Of a stretch of 11,876 nt of DNA, positions 1 to 5,540 are shown piece by piece. The stretch covers positions 1-11,876 of the forward strand of contig UQZM01000057.1 of NCBI GenBank assembly GCA_900545615.1. The letters run 5' to 3'. Within the stretch, counting starts at the first letter, position 1; each line of letters begins with the position of its first letter. The translations under genes were made by a program, and so were the position numbers. The notes under the pieces are model-generated. The model was given only the letters and a program-made list of their open reading frames with translations, did no database searches and was not told where the DNA came from. The DNA is from an uncultured Collinsella sp. GTDB lineage: Bacteria > Actinomycetota > Coriobacteriia > Coriobacteriales > Coriobacteriaceae.

Positions 1-2
1 AC

Positions 3-83
3 GTGGCGCTCGGCGACCTCGACCTGACGCCGGGGCTCATCGAGAGGGCGCGCGCCGAGAGGGGCGATGCCCCGCTGGCCTAG
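3..83 (+). CDS. C-terminal end of an unidentified plus-strand protein
   Basis: The only open frame running in from the left edge with good GC3 codon use ends at TAG 81-83. It gives 26 residues, starting VALGDLDLTPGLIERA and ending GDAPLA. The stretch is charged and helix-like, with no recognisable motif, so no function can be given. It is the only long-gene remnant on the plus strand here; with the tRNA-Arg and hypothetical gene on the minus strand it forms a convergent boundary. The evidence is only an open frame and codon bias, so a chance frame is possible. Confidence 0.5.
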   Translation: MALGDLDLTPGLIERARAERGDAPLA

Positions 84-372
84 GCTAGAAGGAAAAACGG
101 AATAGACGGACCGACCGTCCGGCTGAGTCTGGGAAGAGGTGCCGGGCGGCGGGCGGAGCATGGCCACCGGACCTATCGAAACACATCTCCACCGTTCCTT
201 CAACTGGGAAAATGCCGCCCCCGGGGGCCCGGATGGGGCCTCGGGGGCGTTCGGCTAGCTGCGGGAACGGCCTGTCCGCCTAATGTGTTCGGCTGAGATC
301 GGAAATCAACCACGAAGTGATGATTAAGATGCTCGCACCTCGACCGAGGTTCGAATCCGTGCGGTGCCGGCG
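84..372 (+). other. GC-rich non-coding stretch with nested complementary segments; possible structured RNA
   Basis: No convincing protein is seen in this roughly 290-base stretch. Several segments pair in nested order: 119-123 with 366-370, 136-142 with 335-341 (7 bp, perfect), 156-161 with 329-334 (directly adjacent on the 3' side, so 13 continuous paired bases there), 177-186 with 283-291 (one bulge), 192-198 with 264-270, and 216-223 with 242-249. A T-arm-like sequence lies at 345-361, just after the 136-142/335-341 stem. The layout recalls a tRNA-like or tmRNA-like domain closing a long rod, but no tag peptide ending in Ala-Ala is present and no known RNA was recognised. It may be a decayed RNA gene or part of the tRNA-associated repeat family. 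Confidence 0.25.
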
Positions 373-405
373 TAAAAGAAAAGCCCCCGTTGCCGGAGGC
401 TTTCA
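373..405 (-). terminator. Intrinsic terminator of tRNA-Arg
   Basis: On the minus strand a 7-bp stem (382-388 with 395-401, including one G-U pair) closes a 6-nt loop and is followed by TTTTCTTTT. It starts about 9 nt beyond the CCA end of tRNA-Arg, as expected for a single-gene tRNA unit. Confidence 0.8.
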
Positions 406-413
406 ATTTCAAT

Positions 414-490
414 TGGTGCGGCGTATAGGATTCGAACCTATGACGTTCTGATTCGTAGTCAGACCCTCTATCCAGCTGAGGTAACGCCGC
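414..490 (-). tRNA. tRNA-Arg (anticodon ACG)
   Basis: Read on the minus strand this is a 77-nt cloverleaf including an encoded CCA (414-416). The acceptor is GCGGCGT paired with ACGCCGC, the discriminator is A, the anticodon stem is TCTGA/TCAGA with loop CTACGAA (anticodon ACG), and the T-arm is ATAGG-TTCGAAT-CCTAT. An ACG anticodon normally has its first base deaminated to inosine by TadA and then reads CGU, CGC and CGA. It has its own promoter and terminator. Confidence 0.96.
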
Positions 491-502
491 AGCGCAAGAC
501 AT

Positions 503-531
503 ATAAAACCACTTTAGCTTATTGGAGTCAA
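503..531 (-). promoter_or_regulatory. Promoter of tRNA-Arg
   Basis: On the minus strand, TTGACT (531-526) is followed after 17 nt by TTTTAT (508-503), with alternative -10 registers such as TTATAT slightly downstream. The mature tRNA starts 13 nt beyond the -10 box. The promoter lies in the gap just after the stop codon of the upstream hypothetical gene. Confidence 0.6.
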
Positions 532-567
532 GCTCAATCTCAAACTTTTTTGTGAAACGCAGTTTTG

Positions 568-945
568 TCATGCTGCTCCGCATATACCGCCGTTCCCCGT
601 ACGATCGATTGGCTTTTCGATCACGTCAAACTTGGCATCAAGTTCCCTCAGGAGCGATCTCACCCGCTGGGCACAATCATAATCGGCAAACGAGATGCTC
701 AGCATGCGCGCGACCTGGTTGGAAGTCCCAACTCCATAGAAGTGCTCCAGCGCCACAAGCCCCACGTGCGTCACAAAGGTCTCGACCACATGCGGCGACT
801 CCTCAAAACACCATTGTGTCAACGGACCCTCACTCGTCTGTCGAACCACCAGGCCACCCATGCCAGACGGCTCACACGTTACAAGCAGGTACTCCCCACC
901 CTCGTCGCTCTCAAACAAAACCACCCGATCATCAAACAGCTCCAT
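568..945 (-). CDS. Hypothetical protein, 125 aa
   Basis: I do not recognise this protein. It is a 125-residue acidic product starting MELFDDRVVLFESDEGG and ending in a Gly/Ala-rich tail. It has no membrane segment or signal peptide. Its alternating hydrophobic pattern suggests a small mixed alpha/beta domain, with a helical part near residues 75-105 containing NQVARMLSISFADYDCAQRV. The start is supported by an AGAAAGGGG Shine-Dalgarno about 6 nt upstream of ATG. It lies downstream of serS on the same strand but is separated by a terminator-like hairpin and about 125 bp that carry a LexA-like palindrome, so it is probably transcribed on its own. Codon use matches its neighbours. Confidence 0.75.
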   Translation of the reverse strand: MELFDDRVVLFESDEGGEYLLVTCEPSGMGGLVVRQTSEGPLTQWCFEESPHVVETFVTHVGLVALEHFYGVGTSNQVARMLSISFADYDCAQRVRSLLRELDAKFDVIEKPIDRTGNGGICGAA

Positions 946-1005
946 CGCGTCCCCTTTCTCTCGCTCTTATTTAGCAAAAGCATAACAGGTAGATAGCTGT
1001 ATACA

Positions 1006-1017
1006 GAACAGTTGTTC
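1006..1017. promoter_or_regulatory. LexA-like palindrome upstream of the hypothetical gene
   Basis: GAACAGTTGTTC fits the Gram-positive SOS box core GAAC-N4-GTTC. With its flanks the minus-strand reading matches 12 of 14 positions of the consensus known from Bacillus and actinobacteria. A second 10-bp palindrome, CTGTATACAG (997-1006), overlaps it by one base. The site lies 61 bp before the start codon of the 125-aa gene, a sensible operator position. A single short palindrome can also occur by chance. Confidence 0.3.
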
Positions 1018-1065
1018 GTGTGTTTTCTATTGAGCTGTCCGCACGGCATGATATGGACCTGCGCA

Positions 1066-1097
1066 CGAAATAGGGCGCCCCCGAAGGAGCGCCCTTG
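1066..1097 (-). terminator. Probable terminator of serS
   Basis: A 10-bp stem (1072-1081 with 1086-1095, one G-U pair) and a tetraloop reading TTCG on the minus strand lie 23 bp after the serS stop. The following T-tract is poor (TATTT), so termination may be incomplete and some transcription could reach the downstream hypothetical gene. Confidence 0.6.
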
Positions 1098-1118
1098 CAT
1101 ATCCCCTATGCAGCCAAG

Positions 1119-2402
1119 TTACGCGACCGGCTCGATCTTCTCGAGACCGCCCATGTAAGGACGCAGAACCTCGGGGATCGTGATGGTGCCGTCGGCGTTC
1201 TGGTAGTTCTCCAGAATGGCAGCCATGGTGCGGCCGGCCGGCAGGCCGGAACCGTTGAGCGTGTGCAGGTAGCGCGAACCCTTGAAGTTCTCGGGGTCGC
1301 GATACTTGATGTTGGCGCGGCGAGCCTGGAAGTCACCGCAGTTGGAGCAGGAGCTAATCTCCTTGTAGGCGTTGTAGCTCGGCAGCCAGACCTCAACGTC
1401 GTAGGTCTGACGGGCAGAGAAGCCCAAGTCGCCGGTGCACAGGCTAATCACGCGATACGGAAGGCCCAGCTGCTGCAGCAGGTACTCGGCCTCGGCGGTC
1501 ATGCTCTCGAGCTCCTCGTCGGACTCCTCCGGCTTAGCGAACTTGACCATCTCGACCTTGTCGAACTCGTGCTGACGGATGATGCCGCGGGTGTCGCGAC
1601 CGGCGGAACCGGCCTCCTCGCGGAAGCAGGGGGTGAAGGCGGTGTAGCGGCGCGGCAGGGTGTCGGCGTCGAGGACCTCGCCGGCGTGCAGGTTGGTGAG
1701 CACGACCTCGGCGGTGGGGATCAGGAAGTTGTCGCCCGAGACGTGGTAGGCGTCGTCCTCGAACTTGGGCAGCTGACCCGTGCCAAACATGGTCTGACGC
1801 TTGACGACGATAGGCGGCCACCACTCCTTGAAGCCACGGCTGGTGTGCGTATCGAGGAAGAAGTTGATGAGGGCGCGCTCCAGGCGGGCGCCAGCGCCAC
1901 CGAGAACGGTGAAGCGGCTGCCGGAGAGCTTGTTGCCACGCTCGAAGTCGAGGATGTCCAGATCGGTGCCCAGATCCCAGTGCGGCTTAAAGTCGAAGTC
2001 GAACTCGCGCGGGGTGCCCCAACGACGGCGCTCGATATTCTCGTCCTCGTCCTTGCCGTACGGCGTTGCCTCGCAAGGAATGTTGGGCAGGTGAGCCATG
2101 AAGTCGTACTGCTCCTGTTCGAGAGCGGTGCGGCGCTCGGCCAGACCGTCAATCTTCTCGTTGACGGCGCGCACGGCCTCCTTGGCGGCCTCGGCCTCGT
2201 CCTTCTTGCCCTCCTTCATCAGGGCGCCGATCTTCTTGGACTCGGCATTGCGCGTAGCCTGGAGCTCCTCGACCTCGGTGATGACGGCACGGCGCTCGTC
2301 GTCGAGCTCAAAGAACTTCTCGCGATCCCAAGACGTCTGGCGGTTAGCCATGGCGACATCGATGGCATCGGGGTTCTCGCGAACAAACTTGATATCAAGC
2401 AT
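1119..2402 (-). CDS. serS: Seryl-tRNA synthetase (SerRS), 427 aa
   Basis: A cytosolic class II synthetase that charges tRNA-Ser (and tRNA-Sec where present) with serine using ATP. Residues 30-105 form the charged N-terminal coiled-coil arm that grips the long variable arm of tRNA-Ser. The catalytic domain shows TAE at 230-232, motif 2 FREEAGSAGRDTRGIIRQHEF at 260-280 and motif 3 from LNGSG to ENYQ at 382-401. The length is typical for bacteria. An open frame extends nine codons further, but I chose the internal ATG because GGAGGA lies 5 nt before it and the product then begins MLDIKFVREN as in the family. The gene is single, with a divergent promoter upstream and a hairpin downstream. No T-box-like leader was seen in the short upstream gap. 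Confidence 0.97.
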   Translation of the reverse strand: MLDIKFVRENPDAIDVAMANRQTSWDREKFFELDDERRAVITEVEELQATRNAESKKIGALMKEGKKDEAEAAKEAVRAVNEKIDGLAERRTALEQEQYDFMAHLPNIPCEATPYGKDEDENIERRRWGTPREFDFDFKPHWDLGTDLDILDFERGNKLSGSRFTVLGGAGARLERALINFFLDTHTSRGFKEWWPPIVVKRQTMFGTGQLPKFEDDAYHVSGDNFLIPTAEVVLTNLHAGEVLDADTLPRRYTAFTPCFREEAGSAGRDTRGIIRQHEFDKVEMVKFAKPEESDEELESMTAEAEYLLQQLGLPYRVISLCTGDLGFSARQTYDVEVWLPSYNAYKEISSCSNCGDFQARRANIKYRDPENFKGSRYLHTLNGSGLPAGRTMAAILENYQNADGTITIPEVLRPYMGGLEKIEPVA

Positions 2403-2442
2403 TAGATCCTCCGGCGATATACATTCCATTTAGGTTGCAACC

Positions 2443-2469
2443 TTGTACATGTATGGGCAAGTATATACT
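2443..2469 (+). promoter_or_regulatory. Possible promoter of the 57-aa membrane protein gene
   Basis: TTGTAC (2443-2448) and TATACT (2464-2469) are separated by a short 15-nt spacer. The -10 box is half of the perfect palindrome AAGTATATACTT (2459-2470), which also supplies a TATACT on the opposite strand. The start codon lies 44 nt downstream. The spacer makes this a weak or regulated promoter. Confidence 0.35.
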
Positions 2470-2489
2470 TATGAGCGTTTACGACCCAA
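2460..2489 (-). promoter_or_regulatory. Possible promoter of serS
   Basis: On the minus strand, TTGGGT (2489-2484) precedes TATACT (2465-2460) with an 18-nt spacer, leaving a leader of about 50 nt before the serS start. The -10 box overlaps that of the divergent promoter within a 12-bp palindrome. A second perfect palindrome, AGGTTGCAACCT (2432-2443), lies in the transcribed leader and could bind a regulator. Confidence 0.4.
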
Positions 2490-2513
2490 CTCAACTACGC
2501 AAGAAGGCACCCA

Positions 2514-2687
2514 ATGGACGCAGTTTTTTCCTTTTTGTTTGGCACCCGCACCGGTTTTGCCATCCTTTTCGCCAGCGGCATCCTGTTATTTGCGATTCTT
2601 GCCTTTGTAATGGAGAAGCGCACCCATAAGATGTACGTCGACCGCGGGCCCAAGTCCGAGGATGAGGAAGACAGCTTCTGGGACTAA
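2514..2687 (+). CDS. Small single-pass membrane protein, 57 aa
   Basis: ATG at 2514 is preceded by AGAAGG with a 6-nt spacer. The frame runs to TAA at 2685-2687. The product starts MDAVFSFLFGTRTGFAILFA. One hydrophobic segment at about residues 13-32 is followed by a basic stretch (MEKRTHK, 33-39) and a very acidic tail ending EDEEDSFWD. Under the positive-inside rule the C-terminus should be cytoplasmic. Codon use and the clear ribosome site support a real gene. It is divergent from serS and its stop codon touches the inverted-repeat element that follows. No family is recognised. An overlapping frame from ATG 2471 gives an unlikely protein. Confidence 0.7.
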   Translation: MDAVFSFLFGTRTGFAILFASGILLFAILAFVMEKRTHKMYVDRGPKSEDEEDSFWD

Positions 2688-2844
2688 CCTGCCAAAAAGG
2701 GACAGGTTTATTTTGGTCGGTTTTATCTGGGCAAATGCAAGCGCCCCGCAACCGGTAACGATCCGGTTGCGGGGCGCTTTTCGCACATACGACAAAACCG
2801 CAGGAAAAACCTGCCAAAATAAACCTGTCCCTAAATGGCAGGTT
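2686..2844. repeat. MITE-like inverted-repeat element, 159 bp
   Basis: Two 31-nt arms (2686-2716 and 2814-2844) are inverted repeats with only three mismatches, and their inner 18 bases (GGGACAGGTTTATTTTGG) match perfectly. They enclose about 97 bp that include a strong terminator hairpin. The element fills the gap exactly: the left arm starts inside the TAA of the small membrane gene and the right arm ends one base before the TAA of proC. No transposase is encoded. No flanking target-site duplication is evident. It could be a miniature transposable element or an expanded bidirectional terminator repeat. Confidence 0.7.
2739..2783. terminator. Strong intrinsic terminator between convergent genes
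   Basis: A 17-bp perfect stem (2739-2755 with 2763-2779) has a 7-nt loop and is followed by TTTT at 2778-2781 on the plus strand. It terminates the plus-strand membrane gene and, being symmetric, may also block proC readthrough. It is embedded in the inverted-repeat element. Confidence 0.75.
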
Positions 2845-3615
2845 TTACTGGAGAGTTGCGTCGATTGCCTTGACCAGGGCACTGCGCATGCCGGCGTCCT
2901 CGAGCGCAACGACGCCCTTGATGGTGGCGCCACCGGGCGAGCATACGGCATCCTTCATCGCCGCAGGATGCTGACCAGTTGAAAGCTGCAGCTTTGCCGT
3001 ACCTAGCACCATCTGGCTCACAATGCGATAGGCATCGGCACGCGGGATACCGTGCTTGACCGCCGCATCGCCCAGGGCCTCGATTGCCATAGCGACAAAT
3101 GCCGGAGCGCAACCACCCACCGTGCCGCCCACGAACAGCAGGCTCGTATCGAGCTCGACCACCGCACCGAGCTTACCAAGCAGATCAAGCACCACTACGC
3201 TCTGCTCATCACTAAGCGTGGAAGCCTTCTCGCAAGCGATGACGCCCTCGCCCACCGAAACCGGCGTGTTGGGCACCGTCGAGATATGCGCGACGCCCGG
3301 CAGGACCTGCTCCCACTTGGCACTGTCCCAGGTCCAGGCAACCGACAGAACGACTTTTTTGGCAAGAGCATCCTTGAGCGGGGCGAATACCTTCTCGATC
3401 ATGTACGGTTTGACCGCAGCGACCACGATATCGGATGCGGCGACAACCTCGGCGGCATCGTGGCAGGCGACCATGCCGCGTGCCTCGCAGCGCTCAACCA
3501 GCGCGTCGTAGCGACCCGCGCAGGCGCACATGTCGCTCGCAGCTACACCAGCAGCGATCCAGCCATCGGCCATAGCGCTCGCCATATTGCCAAAACCGAC
3601 AAACCCAATCTTCAT
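2845..3615 (-). CDS. proC: Pyrroline-5-carboxylate reductase, 256 aa
   Basis: This enzyme makes proline from 1-pyrroline-5-carboxylate using NAD(P)H in the cytosol, the last step of proline synthesis. The N-terminus has the Rossmann loop GFVGFGNMASAM (4-15) and the VKP turn (68-70). PNTPVSVGEG at 115-124 and SPGGATIKGV at 226-235 are family signatures. Two sites differ from the usual form: the common GSGPAY is GGCAPAF (167-173), and the segment after strand beta-5 reads SVAWTWDS rather than SIAAG. The key helices still align, so I read it as a working but divergent ProC; a related imine reductase cannot be excluded. AGAGGA precedes the start at 9 nt. It follows rlmH after 73 bp and may share its transcript. 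Confidence 0.88.
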   Translation of the reverse strand: MKIGFVGFGNMASAMADGWIAAGVAASDMCACAGRYDALVERCEARGMVACHDAAEVVAASDIVVAAVKPYMIEKVFAPLKDALAKKVVLSVAWTWDSAKWEQVLPGVAHISTVPNTPVSVGEGVIACEKASTLSDEQSVVVLDLLGKLGAVVELDTSLLFVGGTVGGCAPAFVAMAIEALGDAAVKHGIPRADAYRIVSQMVLGTAKLQLSTGQHPAAMKDAVCSPGGATIKGVVALEDAGMRSALVKAIDATLQ

Positions 3616-3688
3616 ATCTCATAGTCCTCTCAGACACGCTCTTCAAAACGAAAGCTATTGTCCCACGCCATTGTTTCGTATTGCCGAC

Positions 3689-4159
3689 CTATTTGTGATA
3701 CGGCTCGCCACGGCTGATCTTGCAGGCACGGTAAATCTGCTCTAGCAGCACCACACGCGCCAAGTTATGCGGCAAGGTAATGCGTCCAAAGCTGAGCATC
3801 TCGTCGGCTCGTGCGCGCACGTCATCGCTCACGCCGTCCGATCCGCCAATCACAAAGGCGATATCGCTGCTGCCTCGCAGCATAAGATCGTCGAGCCTCG
3901 CCGAGAGCTCCTCACTCGAACGCTCCTTGCCCTCGATAGCCAGCAGGATCACATGCGCTCGAGACGGCAAGGCAGCAAGAATCGCCGCCCCCTCCTTGTC
4001 GCGTGCGGCATCCACGCCGCCCGCCTTAGCCGGGTCGATATCGGCCACCTCGCGGATATCCACCTTGGCATAGGCGCCTAGGCGCTTGGTGTACTCAGCG
4101 CACGCGTCCTTCCAAAAGCGCTCTTTGAGCTTGCCAACACAAACGACGGTGTATTTCAC
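3689..4159 (-). CDS. rlmH: 23S rRNA (pseudouridine1915-N3)-methyltransferase RlmH, 156 aa
   Basis: A SPOUT-fold methyltransferase that uses S-adenosylmethionine to methylate pseudouridine 1915 in helix 69 of 23S rRNA on the assembled 70S ribosome. The SAM-binding loop FVIGGSDGVSDDV is at 102-114. The diagnostic C-terminus, from LPHNLARVVLLEQIYRA (129-145) to RGEPYHK, is intact. The full length matches the family. The start is GTG, with AAAGGAG 9 nt upstream overlapping the end of the SPFH gene; only 6 bp separate that stop and this start, which suggests translational coupling. Confidence 0.96.
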   Translation of the reverse strand: MKYTVVCVGKLKERFWKDACAEYTKRLGAYAKVDIREVADIDPAKAGGVDAARDKEGAAILAALPSRAHVILLAIEGKERSSEELSARLDDLMLRGSSDIAFVIGGSDGVSDDVRARADEMLSFGRITLPHNLARVVLLEQIYRACKISRGEPYHK

Positions 4160-4165
4160 GCGTGC

Positions 4166-5104
4166 CTACTCCTTTGACTCGTTCTGAACCTTACCGGCAG
4201 CCAGCATCTGCTCGAACATAGAGGCCGACTGCGAAAAGTCGCTCGGCAGCACGACCGTCGAGGTTTTACCCGTGCGAGCGAACTCCGTCATCATCTCGGA
4301 CCACTGCGTAAACATGAACAGTTGGTTGGCCTCGTCATTGCCGACACCCGTCTCCTGGATGATCTCGAGCGAATCTTTGATACCCAGCGCAATGGCCTTG
4401 CGCTGGTTGGCGATGCCCTCGCCCGCCTTTTCCATAGCCTCGGCCTCGGCGGTCGCCTCGGTGACGCGCTTGATACGGTCTGCCTCGGCGAGCTCCTGTG
4501 CCGCAGCGCGCTTGCGCTGGGCGGCGTTGATGTCGTTCATGGAGTTCTCGACCTCGGTCGGCAGTGCGATTTTGGTGATGAGCGTCGACACGAGGGTGAA
4601 GCCGTAGGCGGCCATCTGCTCGGAAACGGTAGCGTTGACATCCTTGGCGATGTCATCCTTCTTGGCAAAGACCTCATCGAGTGTGTAGACGGGAATCGAA
4701 GAGCGCAGGGCGTCGGTGATGAAGTCACGCATCTGGTCGACGGGCTCCTGCAGCATGTAGTAGCTCTTGTAGATACCCGAATCTGCCGGGCCGGCGCCCA
4801 TGTCATAGCTCACGTGGTACTGAGCAGAGACCTCAAGGCCGATGGTCACGTTGTCCTGGGTCTTAACGTCGATGCCAAAACCGTTTTTCATGGTGCGCAG
4901 ACTCACCGTGGCGGCCTTGCGGTCGATCACGGGCACCTTCATGTGGAAGCCCGCGTTGACGATGCGGTTAAACTTGCCCAGACGCTCGATGATCACGGCA
5001 TGCTGTTGTTCAACGACATAGCAGGCGTTGGGAAGCAGAAGCAACAAAATGATGATGGGAAGCAGAAGGCTCGTAAGGGCGGCAATGATACCGGACAACA
5101 GCAT
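4166..5104 (-). CDS. SPFH/band-7 (stomatin-like) membrane protein, 312 aa
   Basis: A membrane-anchored scaffold of the stomatin/prohibitin/flotillin/HflK superfamily; such proteins form large oligomers in the membrane and often associate with proteases or lipid domains. One N-terminal membrane segment lies at about 5-25. The SPFH domain runs from about 28 to 200 (YVVEQQHAVIIERLGKFN, then GFHMKVPVID). A long Ala/Glu-rich coiled coil (195-235, with EATAEAEAMEKAGEG) follows. It resembles slipin or hypersensitive-induced-response type members most. I chose the ATG preceded by GAGGAGA rather than the in-frame ATG seven codons upstream. No NfeD-type partner is adjacent; rlmH follows within 6 bp. 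Confidence 0.88.
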   Translation of the reverse strand: MLLSGIIAALTSLLLPIIILLLLLPNACYVVEQQHAVIIERLGKFNRIVNAGFHMKVPVIDRKAATVSLRTMKNGFGIDVKTQDNVTIGLEVSAQYHVSYDMGAGPADSGIYKSYYMLQEPVDQMRDFITDALRSSIPVYTLDEVFAKKDDIAKDVNATVSEQMAAYGFTLVSTLITKIALPTEVENSMNDINAAQRKRAAAQELAEADRIKRVTEATAEAEAMEKAGEGIANQRKAIALGIKDSLEIIQETGVGNDEANQLFMFTQWSEMMTEFARTGKTSTVVLPSDFSQSASMFEQMLAAGKVQNESKE

Positions 5105-5177
5105 GGTCTCTCCTCTGATAGGCACACGTTGGCACTAGGATACCCGCACGAAGCAGCCACGTGACATCAACAAGAGA

Positions 5178-5239
5178 CCCATAACAAAAAAGCTCCCATT
5201 GCTGGGAGCTCTTTCAATCAATGGTGTGGGCGAAAGGAC
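5178..5239 (-). repeat. Second copy of the tRNA-Leu 3' end plus terminator (62 bp)
   Basis: This block matches 5367-5428 at 59 of 62 positions. It contains a perfect terminator hairpin (stem 5191-5197 with 5204-5210, followed by six T on the minus strand) and the last bases of tRNA-Leu from within the T-loop to the 3' end. No tRNA 5' part is attached, so it is not a tRNA gene. On the minus strand it may act as a second terminator before the SPFH gene. Confidence 0.8.
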
Positions 5240-5366
5240 GTCCGCGTATCCGCTGCGCGGATCCGCACCGGCTTCGCCCGCCTGCCGGCGGACTCGCCAG
5301 CTCGCTAAAACCGCTCCGCGTTTTCTTTACGCTCGCTCCTTCGCAGGTTCAAGTCCCTGCGATGGG
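5240..5366. repeat. Palindrome-rich insert between the two tRNA-Leu 3' blocks (127 bp)
   Basis: The insert is GC-rich with small hairpins: ATCCGC-tgc-GCGGAT at 5248-5262 and AAAAC...GTTTT at 5307-5324. At its right side (5345-5356) lies AGGTTCAAGTCC, a perfect inverted copy of the tRNA-Leu T-arm at 5425-5436. It resembles the insert at 11475-11598 in order and motifs (a GCGGA-CCGC region, an AAA-GCTC-TTT type hairpin, then the inverted T-arm), so the two probably belong to one repeat family. No coding content is seen. Confidence 0.55.
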
Positions 5367-5374
5367 CCCATAAC

Positions 5375-5403
5375 AAAAAAGCCCCCATTGCTGGGAGCTC
5401 TTT
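5375..5403 (-). terminator. Intrinsic terminator of tRNA-Leu
   Basis: On the minus strand AGCTCCC and GGGGGCT form a 7-bp stem (one G-U) with loop AGCAAT, followed by six T. It begins about 10 nt after the tRNA CCA end. Confidence 0.85.
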
Positions 5404-5410
5404 CATTCAA

Positions 5411-5497
5411 TGGTGCGGGCGAAAGGACTTGAACCTTCATGGGGTTGCCCCCATACGGACCTGAACCGTACGCGTCTGCCAATTCCGCCACGCCCGC
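5411..5497 (-). tRNA. tRNA-Leu (anticodon CAG)
   Basis: Read on the minus strand this is an 87-nt class II tRNA including an encoded CCA. The acceptor is GCGGGCG paired with CGCCCGC, discriminator A; the anticodon stem is TACGG/CCGTA with loop TTCAGGT, giving anticodon CAG, which reads CUG. The long variable arm TGGGGGCAACCCCA is typical of Leu. The T-arm is GAAGG-TTCAAGT-CCTTT. Confidence 0.96.
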
Positions 5498-5508
5498 GTG
5501 CAGGAATT

Positions 5509-5537
5509 AGAATAACGGAGCGCCATCGCGAACGCAA
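5509..5537 (-). promoter_or_regulatory. Promoter of tRNA-Leu
   Basis: On the minus strand, TTGCGT (5537-5532) and TATTCT (5514-5509) are separated by 17 nt, and the tRNA starts 11 nt beyond the -10 box. The -35 box sits just 3 bp after the stop codon of the TatD gene. Confidence 0.7.
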
Positions 5538-5540
5538 GAA

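Noticed and set aside
119..370. tmRNA (ssrA) or a group I intron in a tRNA
   Set aside because: The layout has some resemblance, but no tag peptide, no encoded CCA and no conserved intron core were seen. Reported only as possible structured RNA.
200..583. 127-codon minus-strand open frame
   Set aside because: It runs through the promoter, the body and the terminator of tRNA-Arg, and its translation includes the tRNA sequence, so it is spurious.
1095..2405. 436-codon open frame on the plus strand
   Set aside because: It mirrors serS on the opposite strand and its translation is Leu/Val/Gly/Ala-rich without domains. serS is certain from its motifs.
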